A stretch of 64,000 nt of DNA, from the NCBI GenBank assembly GCA_012514535.1, contig JAAZAA010000016.1, positions 1 through 64,000 on the forward strand. The letters run 5' to 3'. Of this stretch, positions 48,263 through 56,657 are shown piece after piece (the first letter of the stretch is position 1; every line of letters starts with the position of its first letter). Source of the DNA: Myxococcales bacterium (lineage in GTDB: Bacteria > Myxococcota_A > Polyangia > Polyangiales > Polyangiaceae). The notes under the pieces are model-generated. The model was not told where the DNA came from and made no database searches. It saw nothing but the letters and a program-made list of their open reading frames with translations. The position numbers and the translations under genes are program-made.

Positions 48263-48409
48263 AGGGTGCCCAGAGTACCGCGCTTCCCGCGCTCCGGCCT
48301 AGAGCGCCGGGCCGCCGAGGAGCCCGGCGCCGAGGGGCGGCGGCCCGGGGTGCCGAAGGGGGGCCCAGGCTGGCCAGGTGGGGGTCCCGCCCCTACAATC
48401 CGCGCCCCC

Positions 48410-49078
48410 GTGCCTGCCAGCTATTTCGACGTCGACGGTACCCTCGTGCGGACCAACCTGGTCCATCCGACCATGTACTACCTGCTGAACCAGGGAACGC
48501 CCGTGAAGACGGCGCGGCACCTGGGCAAGGCGCTCCTCCGTGCGCCGGCGATGGCCCTGGCGGAGTTCCAGGATCGGCGCCTCTTCAACGAGCTGCTCTA
48601 CAGCTCCTACTCGGGCGTGAGCGAGGACCGGCTCGAGCTGCTCGCGGAGGAGGTCTTCGTCAACGTGATGCGGCCCTCTCTGTACCCCTTTGCGCGGGAC
48701 CTGGTGCAGAAGTCGAAGAGCGCGGGGCACCGGGTGGTGCTCGTCTCCGGGGCCCTGGACTGCGTCCTGCGGCACGTCGCCGACCATTTGGGCGCCGACG
48801 AGATCATCGGCAACCGCCTGGAGATCAAGGACGGGATCGCCACGGGCAAGATCCTGAAGCCGGTGGTGGCGGGCCCGGAGAAGGCGCGGCTCATCCGCGA
48901 ACACGCCCGGGTCCACGGCTTCGACCTGGACGACTGCTTCGCCTTCAGCGACAGCTACTCGGACGTGCCGATGCTCAGCGTCGTCGGTCACCCCGCTGCC
49001 GTGAACCCGGACCGGCGCCTGTCGCTCCTCGCCAAGGCCTATGACTGGCCCCAGTTCGACCTGACCGCGGCCCCGTGA
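48410..49078 (+). CDS. HAD-IB family phosphatase
   Basis: A 222-residue HAD hydrolase of the SerB-related IB class. Motif I is YFDVDGTLVRTN, motif II the Ser in VVLVSGALDCVLRHV, motif III the Lys in GPEKARLI, and motif IV FAFSDSYSDVPML. The segment NRLEIKDGIATGKI is typical of the group that includes phosphoserine phosphatase-like and lysophospholipid-type phosphatases. The start is GTG 48410. It lies 87 bases before the LarA homologue and reads the same way, so the two may be co-expressed. Confidence 0.9.
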   Translation: MPASYFDVDGTLVRTNLVHPTMYYLLNQGTPVKTARHLGKALLRAPAMALAEFQDRRLFNELLYSSYSGVSEDRLELLAEEVFVNVMRPSLYPFARDLVQKSKSAGHRVVLVSGALDCVLRHVADHLGADEIIGNRLEIKDGIATGKILKPVVAGPEKARLIREHARVHGFDLDDCFAFSDSYSDVPMLSVVGHPAAVNPDRRLSLLAKAYDWPQFDLTAAP

Positions 49079-49165
49079 CGCCGCACGTGCCGAGCTCGGC
49101 CGGGCGCGCCGCACCCTGGGCTGCCGCCCCCGAGCCGGACAGAACCTCAGCAAAGTGAATCGAGC

Positions 49166-50746
49166 ATGAACCATCCCTGTGTCGTCACCCTGGAGCGGGA
49201 CAGTGCTCCCCGCGTGCTGTTCGCCGGAGACCGCCTGATCGAAGTCGACCTGCCCGCCGGGACGCGCTGCATCTACCCGAAGCCGCCGCTGGAGCCGCTC
49301 AGGGACGTCGACGCCGCCATCCGGTACGCGATCAACCACCCGGAGGAGTCGGAGCCGCTGTACGCGAAGCTGCGGCCCGGCATGAAGGTGACGATCGCCA
49401 TCGACGACATCTCCCTGCCGCTGCCTCCCATGAAGCGTCCGGACGTGCGGGAGCGGGTGCTCACCATCGTCCTCGAGCTCTTGGCGGATCACGGCGTCGA
49501 CGACGTGGAGATGATCATCGCCACGGGCGTGCATCGGCGGATGAAGCCCCACGAGATCCGGCACATGGTGGGCGACAAGATCTTCGACGCCTACTACCCG
49601 GATCGGCTCTACAACCACGACGCCGAGGACGCGGCCAACATGGTCGTGATCGGTGAGACGCCCCACGGCGAGGAGCTCGAGCTCAACCGCCGCGCCGCGG
49701 AGAGCGATCTCATCATCTACGTGAACCTGAACTTCGTCCCGATGAACGGGGGCTACAAGTCCGTCGCCGTGGGGCTCACGGGCTACAAGAGCCTGCGTCA
49801 TCACCACAACCCGAAGACGATCCGCGCCTCGGACAGCTACATGGACCCGGCCAAGAGCCAGCTGGCGACGGACATCGGGCGCATGGGGCGGCTCGTCCAC
49901 CGCAAGCTCAACATCTTCAACATCGAGACGACGGTGAACAATCGGATGTTCGACCGCCCCCTCGAGTTCCTGACGAAGAACGAGGACGACCTCACGGGGC
50001 GGGAGCGCACCATGCTCAAGGCCCTGGTCGCGACGACGGCGAAGCTCCCCCAGCCCTTGCGCCACACGGTGTTCGACAAGTTCCCGGCGCCCTACGGGGT
50101 CACCGGCGTGTGGGCGGGCAACGTCGAGGCAGTGCACAAGAAGGTCGTCGAGCGCTCCTTCGAGCAGTACCTCGTCCCCATCGAGGGCCAGGCGGACGTC
50201 CTCATCTGCCCGATCCCCTTCATCAGCCCCTACAACGTGCACGCGTTCTTGAACCCGCTGCTCGTGCAGGTGTTGGCGCAGGGTTATCTGTTCAACATGT
50301 ATCGCGGGGCGCCGCTGGTGAAGAAGGGGGGCACCCTGATCATCACGCACCCGATGACGGACAAGTTCGATCACGAGCAGCACGCGCCGTACATCGACTT
50401 CGTCCACCGGCTGCTCCCGGAGACGCGGGACGCGAACGAGCTCCGGACCCGCTACGAGGAGCAGTTCGCCCGGGATCCGGCGTATCTGCAGATGTTCCGC
50501 TCGGGGTACGCCTACCACCCGAGTCACCCCTTCTTCATGTGGTACTGGGGCGAGAACGGGCGTCAGCACCTCGGCCGCGTCATCGTCGTCGGCGCGGACA
50601 ACGAGTACATCCCGAAGCTGTTCGGGTACGAGACCGCCCCCACGATGGACGACGCGCTGTACCGCGCCAAGGCGGGCCAGGCGCGCTCCCTGGACATCAC
50701 GTGTCTGCACGTGCCGCCCATCGTCATGGGCGACGTGACCGTCTGA
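49166..50746 (+). CDS. LarA-type (nickel-pincer racemase-like) protein
   Basis: A 526-residue protein of the LarA family, whose founder is a lactate racemase that uses a nickel-pincer nucleotide. The N-terminal domain has VTIAIDDISLPLPPMKRPDVRE, IIATGVHRRMKPHEI (metal-binding His) and MNGGYKSVAVGLTGYKSL, containing the Lys at the cofactor site. The second half is longer than in LarA (about 425 residues) and contains HSHPFF-like and GENGRQHLGRVI segments. No larB, larC or larE is adjacent. Substrate may be another 2-hydroxy acid. A strong hairpin follows the stop. Confidence 0.82.
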   Translation: MNHPCVVTLERDSAPRVLFAGDRLIEVDLPAGTRCIYPKPPLEPLRDVDAAIRYAINHPEESEPLYAKLRPGMKVTIAIDDISLPLPPMKRPDVRERVLTIVLELLADHGVDDVEMIIATGVHRRMKPHEIRHMVGDKIFDAYYPDRLYNHDAEDAANMVVIGETPHGEELELNRRAAESDLIIYVNLNFVPMNGGYKSVAVGLTGYKSLRHHHNPKTIRASDSYMDPAKSQLATDIGRMGRLVHRKLNIFNIETTVNNRMFDRPLEFLTKNEDDLTGRERTMLKALVATTAKLPQPLRHTVFDKFPAPYGVTGVWAGNVEAVHKKVVERSFEQYLVPIEGQADVLICPIPFISPYNVHAFLNPLLVQVLAQGYLFNMYRGAPLVKKGGTLIITHPMTDKFDHEQHAPYIDFVHRLLPETRDANELRTRYEEQFARDPAYLQMFRSGYAYHPSHPFFMWYWGENGRQHLGRVIVVGADNEYIPKLFGYETAPTMDDALYRAKAGQARSLDITCLHVPPIVMGDVTV

Positions 50747-50823
50747 ACCGTACCGAGCGCCGCGCGCCCGAGAGGGCGCCGCGGGCCGCCACGACTCCGC
50801 CCCCACTCCGCCCCCGAAATGAC

Positions 50824-50859
50824 GAAACGGAGCGCCGGCAAGTGCCGACGCTCCGTTTC
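50824..50859. terminator. Bidirectional terminator hairpin
   Basis: GAAACGGAGCG (50824-50834) pairs perfectly with CGCTCCGTTTC (50849-50859); inside it, CGGCA and TGCCG pair around a short loop. It lies between the LarA-type gene and the convergent phosphofructokinase gene. A GC-rich long stem of this kind is a good end for both. Confidence 0.75.
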
Positions 50860-50878
50860 CGATGGCGCTGCGCCTCCT

Positions 50879-52129
50879 TCAGCCCGCCGAGGACGACTGC
50901 GGGTAGGGGACGGACAGGGGGGCGCCCTTCGGCTGCCGGATGTCGTTCAGGAGCTCGCCGAACCAAGGCTCGGAGATGTCGAAGGGCTTGCCGCCCTTGA
51001 TGCGCTCGAACTCGATGGCGCGCAGGCGACCGCCGCGCTCCTCGTCGTGCCCGATCACGCCGGGCTCGCCGCGCAGACCGCACTCGACGCCGTGGTCGAC
51101 CATGCTCTTGATGAGGCGCAGATCGTCGGGGTTCGCGGGCGCAGAGCGCGCGAAGTAGCCGGACTTCTGCACGAGGGTCTTCTCGGCGCCGAGCAGCTTG
51201 GCGAACTGCTTGGAGAACCACTGGCCCACGTTCACCGCGTCGAGCTTGTAGTGGTCGAAGGCGTCGCGGGGCACCTGCTCGCCGCGGCTCTCCATCTCCG
51301 CCACGATCTGGGCCACGCAGGCACCCTCGGACACGAAGATGTTCACGCAGTCCTGCTCATCCATGACGGCGCGCAGGCGCTCCGCCTCGGCCTCGAGATC
51401 GAACTCCATCTCCGGGACGTAGACGGCGTCGATGTCCTTGTGGGAGTGGGCCAGGTTGAGCTCGGGGAGGAAGTCCGGGTGGCTGAGGCGCTTGCGGTAG
51501 AAGCGGGCCGTGCAGGCCGTGAGCCAACCGCAGTTGCGGCCCATCACCTCGTGGATGATGAGCATCCGCGGGTTCGCGGAGTGCTCGTTCACGATGTTCT
51601 CGAAGTAGCGGGCGCCTTCCTCGGCGGCGGTCCAGGCGCCGAGGGACTGACGGATCGGGTAGACGTCGTTGTCGATCGTCTTGGGCAGCCCGACGACGGT
51701 GAGATCGTAGCCGTTCGTCTTCAGGTAGGCGGCCAGATCCGCGGCGGTGGTGTTGGTGTCGTCGCCGCCGATGGTGTGCAGGATGGTCACGCCGTCGGCC
51801 GTCAGCTGGCGGGCCGCCACCTCGAGGGGGGATTCGCCTTCCTTGACGAGCCCGCGCTTCACGCAGTCCTTCACGTTGGTGAGCTTGACGCGGCTGTTCT
51901 GGATCGGGCTGCCGCCGTGCTTGTGGAGGACGTGGGCATTGTCCCGGACCTGCTGCGTCACGCGCACGTGGTGACCGCGGAGGAGGCCCTTGTAGCCGCC
52001 GATGTAGCCGATGATTTCGACTTCGGGGGCGAGCTCGGTGTAGCGCTCGATGAGGCCACCGACGGCGGACGAGAGACAGGGGGCGAGGCCGCCTGCGGTG
52101 AGGAGGGCGACTTTTTGCTGCTTGCTCAT
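50879..52129 (-). CDS. Pyrophosphate-type 6-phosphofructokinase
   Basis: A 416-residue phosphofructokinase that would interconvert fructose 6-phosphate and fructose 1,6-bisphosphate. The motif GGDDTNTTAADLAAYL has Asp-Asp instead of the ATP-binding Gly-Gly-Asp-Gly, which is the mark of PPi-dependent enzymes. The catalytic loop is GLPKTIDNDVYPI and MGRNCGWLTAC. Length matches the compact PPi type. The ATG at 52129 has no clear ribosome site. It lies divergent from the VKOR gene by 261 bases, and the Asp-Asp means the reaction is expected to be reversible. Confidence 0.9.
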   Translation of the reverse strand: MSKQQKVALLTAGGLAPCLSSAVGGLIERYTELAPEVEIIGYIGGYKGLLRGHHVRVTQQVRDNAHVLHKHGGSPIQNSRVKLTNVKDCVKRGLVKEGESPLEVAARQLTADGVTILHTIGGDDTNTTAADLAAYLKTNGYDLTVVGLPKTIDNDVYPIRQSLGAWTAAEEGARYFENIVNEHSANPRMLIIHEVMGRNCGWLTACTARFYRKRLSHPDFLPELNLAHSHKDIDAVYVPEMEFDLEAEAERLRAVMDEQDCVNIFVSEGACVAQIVAEMESRGEQVPRDAFDHYKLDAVNVGQWFSKQFAKLLGAEKTLVQKSGYFARSAPANPDDLRLIKSMVDHGVECGLRGEPGVIGHDEERGGRLRAIEFERIKGGKPFDISEPWFGELLNDIRQPKGAPLSVPYPQSSSAG

Positions 52130-52390
52130 GTGAGTTCGGAGGGGGGTAAGAACGACGGAGCCGTCGAAGGGTCCGTTGGGTAGCACTTTCCCCCACTGAG
52201 GCGCAGTGTGCACCCCTGGAAAAGTGAGCAGGTGGGGCGGCTCCCATGGAAGCGGCGAATCGGGCCGCAGCCGCGTGCGCTGCTGCTCGCCTGATCGGAG
52301 CGAGGGCGGGCGCGCCGCTCCCACATCCTCCGCGCGCGGCCCGCTCCGTGCTCTTGCCATCCGCTGCGGGGGGCCGCAGAGTCGTCGTCG

Positions 52391-53599
52391 ATGGTGCGCC
52401 GCTCACCTCGGGGGCCGGCGGTTCTGGCGCTCGCCGGTGCCGTCCTGGGGATCACGTTCTCCGCGTATTCCACCGCGGACTATGCGGAGCACCTCGACCG
52501 GCGCGTCCACGATTTGCACTGCAGCTTCGTCCCGGGGGCGCAGGCCACCGCGGAGGCCGAGGCGTGTCGCTCGGCGATGTACAGCCCCTACTCGGCCCTG
52601 TTCAAAGAGGACCTCTGGGGCGGCGTGCCGATTTCCCTGTTCGGGCTCGGCGCCTTCGTCTTCCTCGCGACCTTCGCGCTGTACCTCGTCCTGGCGGGAT
52701 CGCGAGCGCCCCGGCGCGCCGTGAGCTTCTACGGCTGGGTGGGGATCACGCCCCTGCTGGTGAGCGTGGCGATGTTCACGATCTCCATCACGCGGGTGGG
52801 AGCCCTCTGCAAGACCTGCGTGGGCATCTATGCGGCCAGCGTCGTCGTGGCCGTGGGCGCCCTCTGGGGCGTCACCCGGGCGGGCCAAGGGGGCGGGGCC
52901 GTCCGTCCGTCCGGGGCGCTGGGGTGGCTCCTTCCCCTGGTCTGGCTCGCGGCGATGGGGATCGTCACGACGCTGCCGGCGTGGGTCTACGCCCAGGGCG
53001 TGCCCGATCACCGCCCCTACTTGACGGGCTGCGGGCAGCTCGAGCACCCGAAGGAGCCCCACGACGCCCTCGTCCGGATCCGGGGCGCGAACGCGATCCA
53101 GCCGAGCATCCTGTTCGAGGATCCGCTGTGTCCCACCTGCAAGGCCTTTCACGACCGGTTGAGCGCCGAGGGGGCCCTGGAGCGCCTGGACATCCAGCTC
53201 GCCCTGTTCCCCCTGGACAGCGAGTGCAACTGGATGCTCGATCGCCCGCTGCACCCGGGGGCCTGCACGGTCAGCAAGCTGATCCTCTGCGCGCAGAACC
53301 CCCTGACGGCGCTGGAGTGGGCCTTCGACAACCAGGAGGAGCTCACGCGCCTCGGAGCCGAGGGAGAGCCTGCGCTGCGGGAGTATCTGTCGCGGCGCTT
53401 CGGCGCGGCGATGCTCGCCTGCGTCGACGCCCGCGAGACGAAGGTGCGGCTCAACCGCCACCTGCACTTCGCGGCGGACAACTCCGTGCCCGTGTCGACG
53501 CCCCAGGTCTACCTGGGCGATCTGCGGCTGTGCGACGAGGACACGGACATCGGCCTCCGTTACGCCCTCAAGCAGCTCGCCCCGGAGGTGTTGCGATGA
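52391..53599 (+). CDS. VKOR domain fused to thioredoxin-like domain
   Basis: A 402-residue membrane protein. The first half has four or five membrane segments and the vitamin K epoxide reductase cysteines: Cys44 in HDLHCSF, Cys59 in AEACRSA and the CxxC in GALCKTCVG. The second half is a periplasmic thioredoxin-like domain with CxxC in DPLCPTCKAF and the cis-Pro region VSTPQVYLGD. Such fusions oxidise and perhaps isomerise disulfides in exported proteins, passing electrons to quinone. It overlaps the following OmpA-like gene by 4 bases (ATGA). Start ATG 52391 has a weak ribosome site. Confidence 0.9.
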   Translation: MVRRSPRGPAVLALAGAVLGITFSAYSTADYAEHLDRRVHDLHCSFVPGAQATAEAEACRSAMYSPYSALFKEDLWGGVPISLFGLGAFVFLATFALYLVLAGSRAPRRAVSFYGWVGITPLLVSVAMFTISITRVGALCKTCVGIYAASVVVAVGALWGVTRAGQGGGAVRPSGALGWLLPLVWLAAMGIVTTLPAWVYAQGVPDHRPYLTGCGQLEHPKEPHDALVRIRGANAIQPSILFEDPLCPTCKAFHDRLSAEGALERLDIQLALFPLDSECNWMLDRPLHPGACTVSKLILCAQNPLTALEWAFDNQEELTRLGAEGEPALREYLSRRFGAAMLACVDARETKVRLNRHLHFAADNSVPVSTPQVYLGDLRLCDEDTDIGLRYALKQLAPEVLR

Positions 53600-54378
53600 C
53601 CGGGCACCACATCGGGGACACGCAGCCGCTGGAGGCGAGGGCGCGGCCGCCCGGGAGCGACCCCGGGGCGGGCCGGACCTCGGCGCCGGGCCTCATCGCT
53701 GGGGCCGTGGGGATTCTGCTCACGGCCGCGGTGTGCTTCTCCGTCTCCAGCAAGGTGGACGCCGCGAAGGAGCGCCTGATGATGCCGGAGGCGGAGAGCG
53801 CGTCCCAGGTGGCCGTCGCGGCGGAGGCGGAGGTCGGCTACTGCACGCCGCGCTTCAAGGAGGTGCTCGAGCGGGTGCTGCACTCCTGCGGGCTCTCCGG
53901 GGGCGAGACGCGGCGCGGCTGCAAGCCCGCGGACGTGAAGACCTTCGCCTCCATCAGCGACGAGGACTTCAACGAGCTCTTCACCCCACTGCAAGAGCGC
54001 GGCGCGGTGCTCCGCTTCGACAGCGGATCCCACGAGCTGGACGCGGGCGCGAAGAAGATGCTCGAGGAGAAATGGTTCGAGCGCCGCGGCGCGCGCTACT
54101 TCTTCGTGGTCGCTCGCGCGTCGAAGACGGGCACGCCGGCGCAGAACCGCGCCCTGTCCCACCGCCGCGCCAACTCCGTCCTGTTCCACCTCGCGGAGAT
54201 CTCCGGTGAGCCCCAGGCGGAGCTGGAGCGGAAGGTCGGCCTGCTGTGGCTCGGCAACGAGTACGCGCAGCTCTCGAAGGACTACTGTGAATGGCCGAGC
54301 TCGAGGCCGGACGACAAGTGTGGCGAGGAGCCGATCAACCGCAGCGCGTTCGTCTCTTGGGTGGATTGCAGGCTTTGA
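53596..54378 (+). CDS. OmpA-like domain protein, membrane-anchored
   Basis: A 260-residue protein with a membrane segment near residues 30-52 and a periplasmic part. The C-terminal half (AVLRFDSGSHELDAGAKKMLEE to NRALSHRRANSVLFHL) has the OmpA/MotB peptidoglycan-binding pattern, where the Asn and Arg of NRALSHRRA match the family. Between are Cys-rich segments (YCTPRFKEVLERVLHSCGLSG and RRGCKPADV, plus three near the end) that could be disulfide-bonded substrates of the VKOR-thioredoxin protein with which it overlaps. That link is inference. Confidence 0.75.
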   Translation: MTGHHIGDTQPLEARARPPGSDPGAGRTSAPGLIAGAVGILLTAAVCFSVSSKVDAAKERLMMPEAESASQVAVAAEAEVGYCTPRFKEVLERVLHSCGLSGGETRRGCKPADVKTFASISDEDFNELFTPLQERGAVLRFDSGSHELDAGAKKMLEEKWFERRGARYFFVVARASKTGTPAQNRALSHRRANSVLFHLAEISGEPQAELERKVGLLWLGNEYAQLSKDYCEWPSSRPDDKCGEEPINRSAFVSWVDCRL

Positions 54379-54386
54379 GGACGTTC

Positions 54387-55187
54387 ATGGATGCTCGCCG
54401 ACACCGACACCCCGAGCCTGGAGCGCGCCCGCGCGACGGGCGCCCCGATCCGTCGAGGGACCGGCGCTGGCGCGAGCGCGCCGTGTCGTGGGCGCCGTTC
54501 CTGCTCGCGCCGTCGTTGCTCGGCGGTTGTGACGACGGGGAGAAGCCGGCGACGACGGCGCCCCGGGCTCGGAGCCAGGCGGTGGTCGTCGCGGCGGGGT
54601 CTGCGGACAGCCCTGCGACAGCGAGCCCTGCGACAGCGAGCCCTGGCACGGCGAAGGCCCAGGCGCCGTCGGAGGGGAAGCCCCCGCGCTCCCTGTGCGA
54701 GCCCCTGCAAGCCTCGGCTCGCAAGCCCTTGCCGCAAGAGGTGTCTCGCGCCGCGGCGCAGGGGGCGGTTCCCCTCGAGGCGCGGCTCGCCGTGGGCGGT
54801 GGGCGGGTGACCTGGGTCAACTTTTGGGCGGCCTGGTGTGTGCCGTGCAAGGAGGAGATCCCGCGGCTCCTCGCCTGGGAGAAGGAGCTCGCCGCCGCGG
54901 GGATCCCCTTCACGGTGCAGTTCGTGTCTTTGGACGACGACCCCCGGCAGCTCCAGGCGTTCCTGGACGCTCAGCCCGGCGAGGGTCTGCGGCGCACCTA
55001 CTGGCTGCGCGAAGGCAGTCAGCGAGAAGAGTGGCTCGCGCAGGTGGGGCTGGACGTCGATCCGCGCCTCCCCCTGCACCTCGTGGTGGGCGGAGACGGC
55101 AAGTCCCACTGCGTCGTCGATGGCGCCGTGGAGGACGGTGACCGCGCGGAGGTGGAGCGGATCGCCCGGGCGGCGTTGGGGAACTGA
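54387..55187 (+). CDS. TlpA/thioredoxin-like lipoprotein
   Basis: A 266-residue exported protein. It has a long basic start (about 37 residues), then a hydrophobic core with lipobox SLLGGC (Cys about 48), an Ala/Ser/Pro/Thr-rich linker (ADSPATASPATASPGTA) and a thioredoxin domain with active site WAAWCVPCKEEIPRL, matching TlpA/ResA reductases. It would reduce or exchange disulfides in the periplasm, for example for cytochrome assembly. It starts 8 bases after the OmpA-like gene, with GAGG six bases before ATG 54387, so it is likely part of the same operon. Confidence 0.87.
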   Translation: MDARRHRHPEPGARPRDGRPDPSRDRRWRERAVSWAPFLLAPSLLGGCDDGEKPATTAPRARSQAVVVAAGSADSPATASPATASPGTAKAQAPSEGKPPRSLCEPLQASARKPLPQEVSRAAAQGAVPLEARLAVGGGRVTWVNFWAAWCVPCKEEIPRLLAWEKELAAAGIPFTVQFVSLDDDPRQLQAFLDAQPGEGLRRTYWLREGSQREEWLAQVGLDVDPRLPLHLVVGGDGKSHCVVDGAVEDGDRAEVERIARAALGN

Positions 55188-55210
55188 AGGCCGCGAGCGA
55201 GGAGGCAGGG

Positions 55211-56632
55211 ATGTCGGGGGAAAGAGGGAGGCGGCGTCTCGCGACGTTCGCCGAGACGGCGATGCACATCGGCAGGGCAGCGGTCAGCGGCGCGCCGCTC
55301 GTCGAAGGGGCCGTGTCCGTCGACAGGGCAGCGTCCGGGGGGAGGGCAGCGTCCGGGGGCACGGTCCTGTCCGTCGGTGTGGCGGTGCTCCTGGCCGGGG
55401 CGGCGCTTTTCGGCTCCGTGGGGTGCAGCCGCTGCGCGTCGAACGATCCCGCGGCGCGCGACCCGGTGCCGCTGGCGCCCCGCGCGGAGGAGCCGGCGCT
55501 CGGCAAGGAGGCGCCCGAGGAGCCCCAGCCCTCGGAGGGACGCCGCCGCTGCGACGGCTCCGCGCCGGGGAGCTTGCGGCTCACTCCGGTGGCGCAGGGG
55601 CTCTCCTTGCCGCTCTACGTCCTGAGCGAGCCCGGGTCCGCCCAGCGGCTCTACGTGCTCGAGAAGGGCGGCCGCGTGAAGCGCGTCGTCGACAAGGGCG
55701 CTCCGGAGACCATCCTCACCTTGTCGGTGAAGACCGCCGTCGAGATGGGGCTCTTGGGCATGGCGTTCCATCCCCGCTTCGGCGACGAGGAGCGGCGCGT
55801 CTATCTCTCGTACGTCGACGCCGACGGCTGGAGCCGCCTCTCCGTCTTTCGGATGGGCGAGGAGCGCATCGACCCGGACTCGGAGCAGGTGCTCCTGCAC
55901 GTCGAGCAACCGGCGCCCAACCACAACGGCGGCATGGTCGCCTTCGGACCCGACGGTCTGCTCTACCTGGGTCTCGGAGACGGCGGCGGGCGTGACGACC
56001 AGTACGGCAACGGGCAGAACCTGGCCACGCCCCTGGGCACGATCCTCCGCTTCGATCCGGAGCGCCCCGACGTGCCCCCAGCGGGCAACCGGAGCGGGGA
56101 GGGCGAAGACCGCCGCATCTTCCACTACGGGCTGCGCAACCCCTGGCGTTTCAGCTTCGACGCCGTCACGGGCGACCTGTTCATCGGCGACGTGGGGCAG
56201 AACCACTGGGAGGAGATCGACGCCTTGCCGCGGGGGGCACCCGGCACGAACTTCGGCTGGCCCACCTTCGAAGGCACGCACCGCTGTCCCGGCTGCGACA
56301 CGAACGTGCCGGAGCCGTCCCCCGACATGGTGCCGCCCATCCACGAGTACCCGCGCGGCTCCGCCGCCTCGGTGACCGGCGGGTACGTCTACCGGGGCAA
56401 GAAGATCCCGTCGCTGTACGGGCGCTACGTGTACGCCGACTTCGTGCACGGCTGGGTGCGCGCCCTCACCTGGGATGGGCAGCGCGCCTGCGACCACTAC
56501 GATCTGACGGAGTCCCTCGACCCCGACGGTCGCCTGCTCAGCGTGGCGTCCCTCGGCGAGGACAGCGAGCGGGAGCTCTACGTCGTGAGTTTCTCCGGTG
56601 GCGAGGTGTTCCGGATCGATCCCGGGCAGTAG
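55211..56632 (+). CDS. PQQ-type sugar dehydrogenase lipoprotein
   Basis: A 473-residue exported protein. After a long N-terminal leader with repeat DRAASGGRAASGG, the lipobox GSVGC places Cys about 72. The rest is a six-bladed propeller of the soluble glucose/sorbosone dehydrogenase family: GLLGMAFHPRFGD, NHNGGMVAFGPDGLLYLGLGDGGGRDD, YGLRNPWRFSFDAVTGDLFIGDVGQN, and GGYVYRG. By family it oxidises a sugar with bound PQQ, passing electrons to the respiratory chain. The ATG at 55211 has GGAGGCAGG just upstream. It is 23 bases downstream of the TlpA-like gene. Confidence 0.9.
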   Translation: MSGERGRRRLATFAETAMHIGRAAVSGAPLVEGAVSVDRAASGGRAASGGTVLSVGVAVLLAGAALFGSVGCSRCASNDPAARDPVPLAPRAEEPALGKEAPEEPQPSEGRRRCDGSAPGSLRLTPVAQGLSLPLYVLSEPGSAQRLYVLEKGGRVKRVVDKGAPETILTLSVKTAVEMGLLGMAFHPRFGDEERRVYLSYVDADGWSRLSVFRMGEERIDPDSEQVLLHVEQPAPNHNGGMVAFGPDGLLYLGLGDGGGRDDQYGNGQNLATPLGTILRFDPERPDVPPAGNRSGEGEDRRIFHYGLRNPWRFSFDAVTGDLFIGDVGQNHWEEIDALPRGAPGTNFGWPTFEGTHRCPGCDTNVPEPSPDMVPPIHEYPRGSAASVTGGYVYRGKKIPSLYGRYVYADFVHGWVRALTWDGQRACDHYDLTESLDPDGRLLSVASLGEDSERELYVVSFSGGEVFRIDPGQ

Positions 56633-56657
56633 GCCGCGGCTTCTGCGAGGGGACCGC

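Noticed and set aside
48238-49044. Overlapping plus-strand frame across the HAD-IB phosphatase
   Set aside because: The phosphatase frame holds all four HAD motifs; the other frame is Arg/Gly-rich only.
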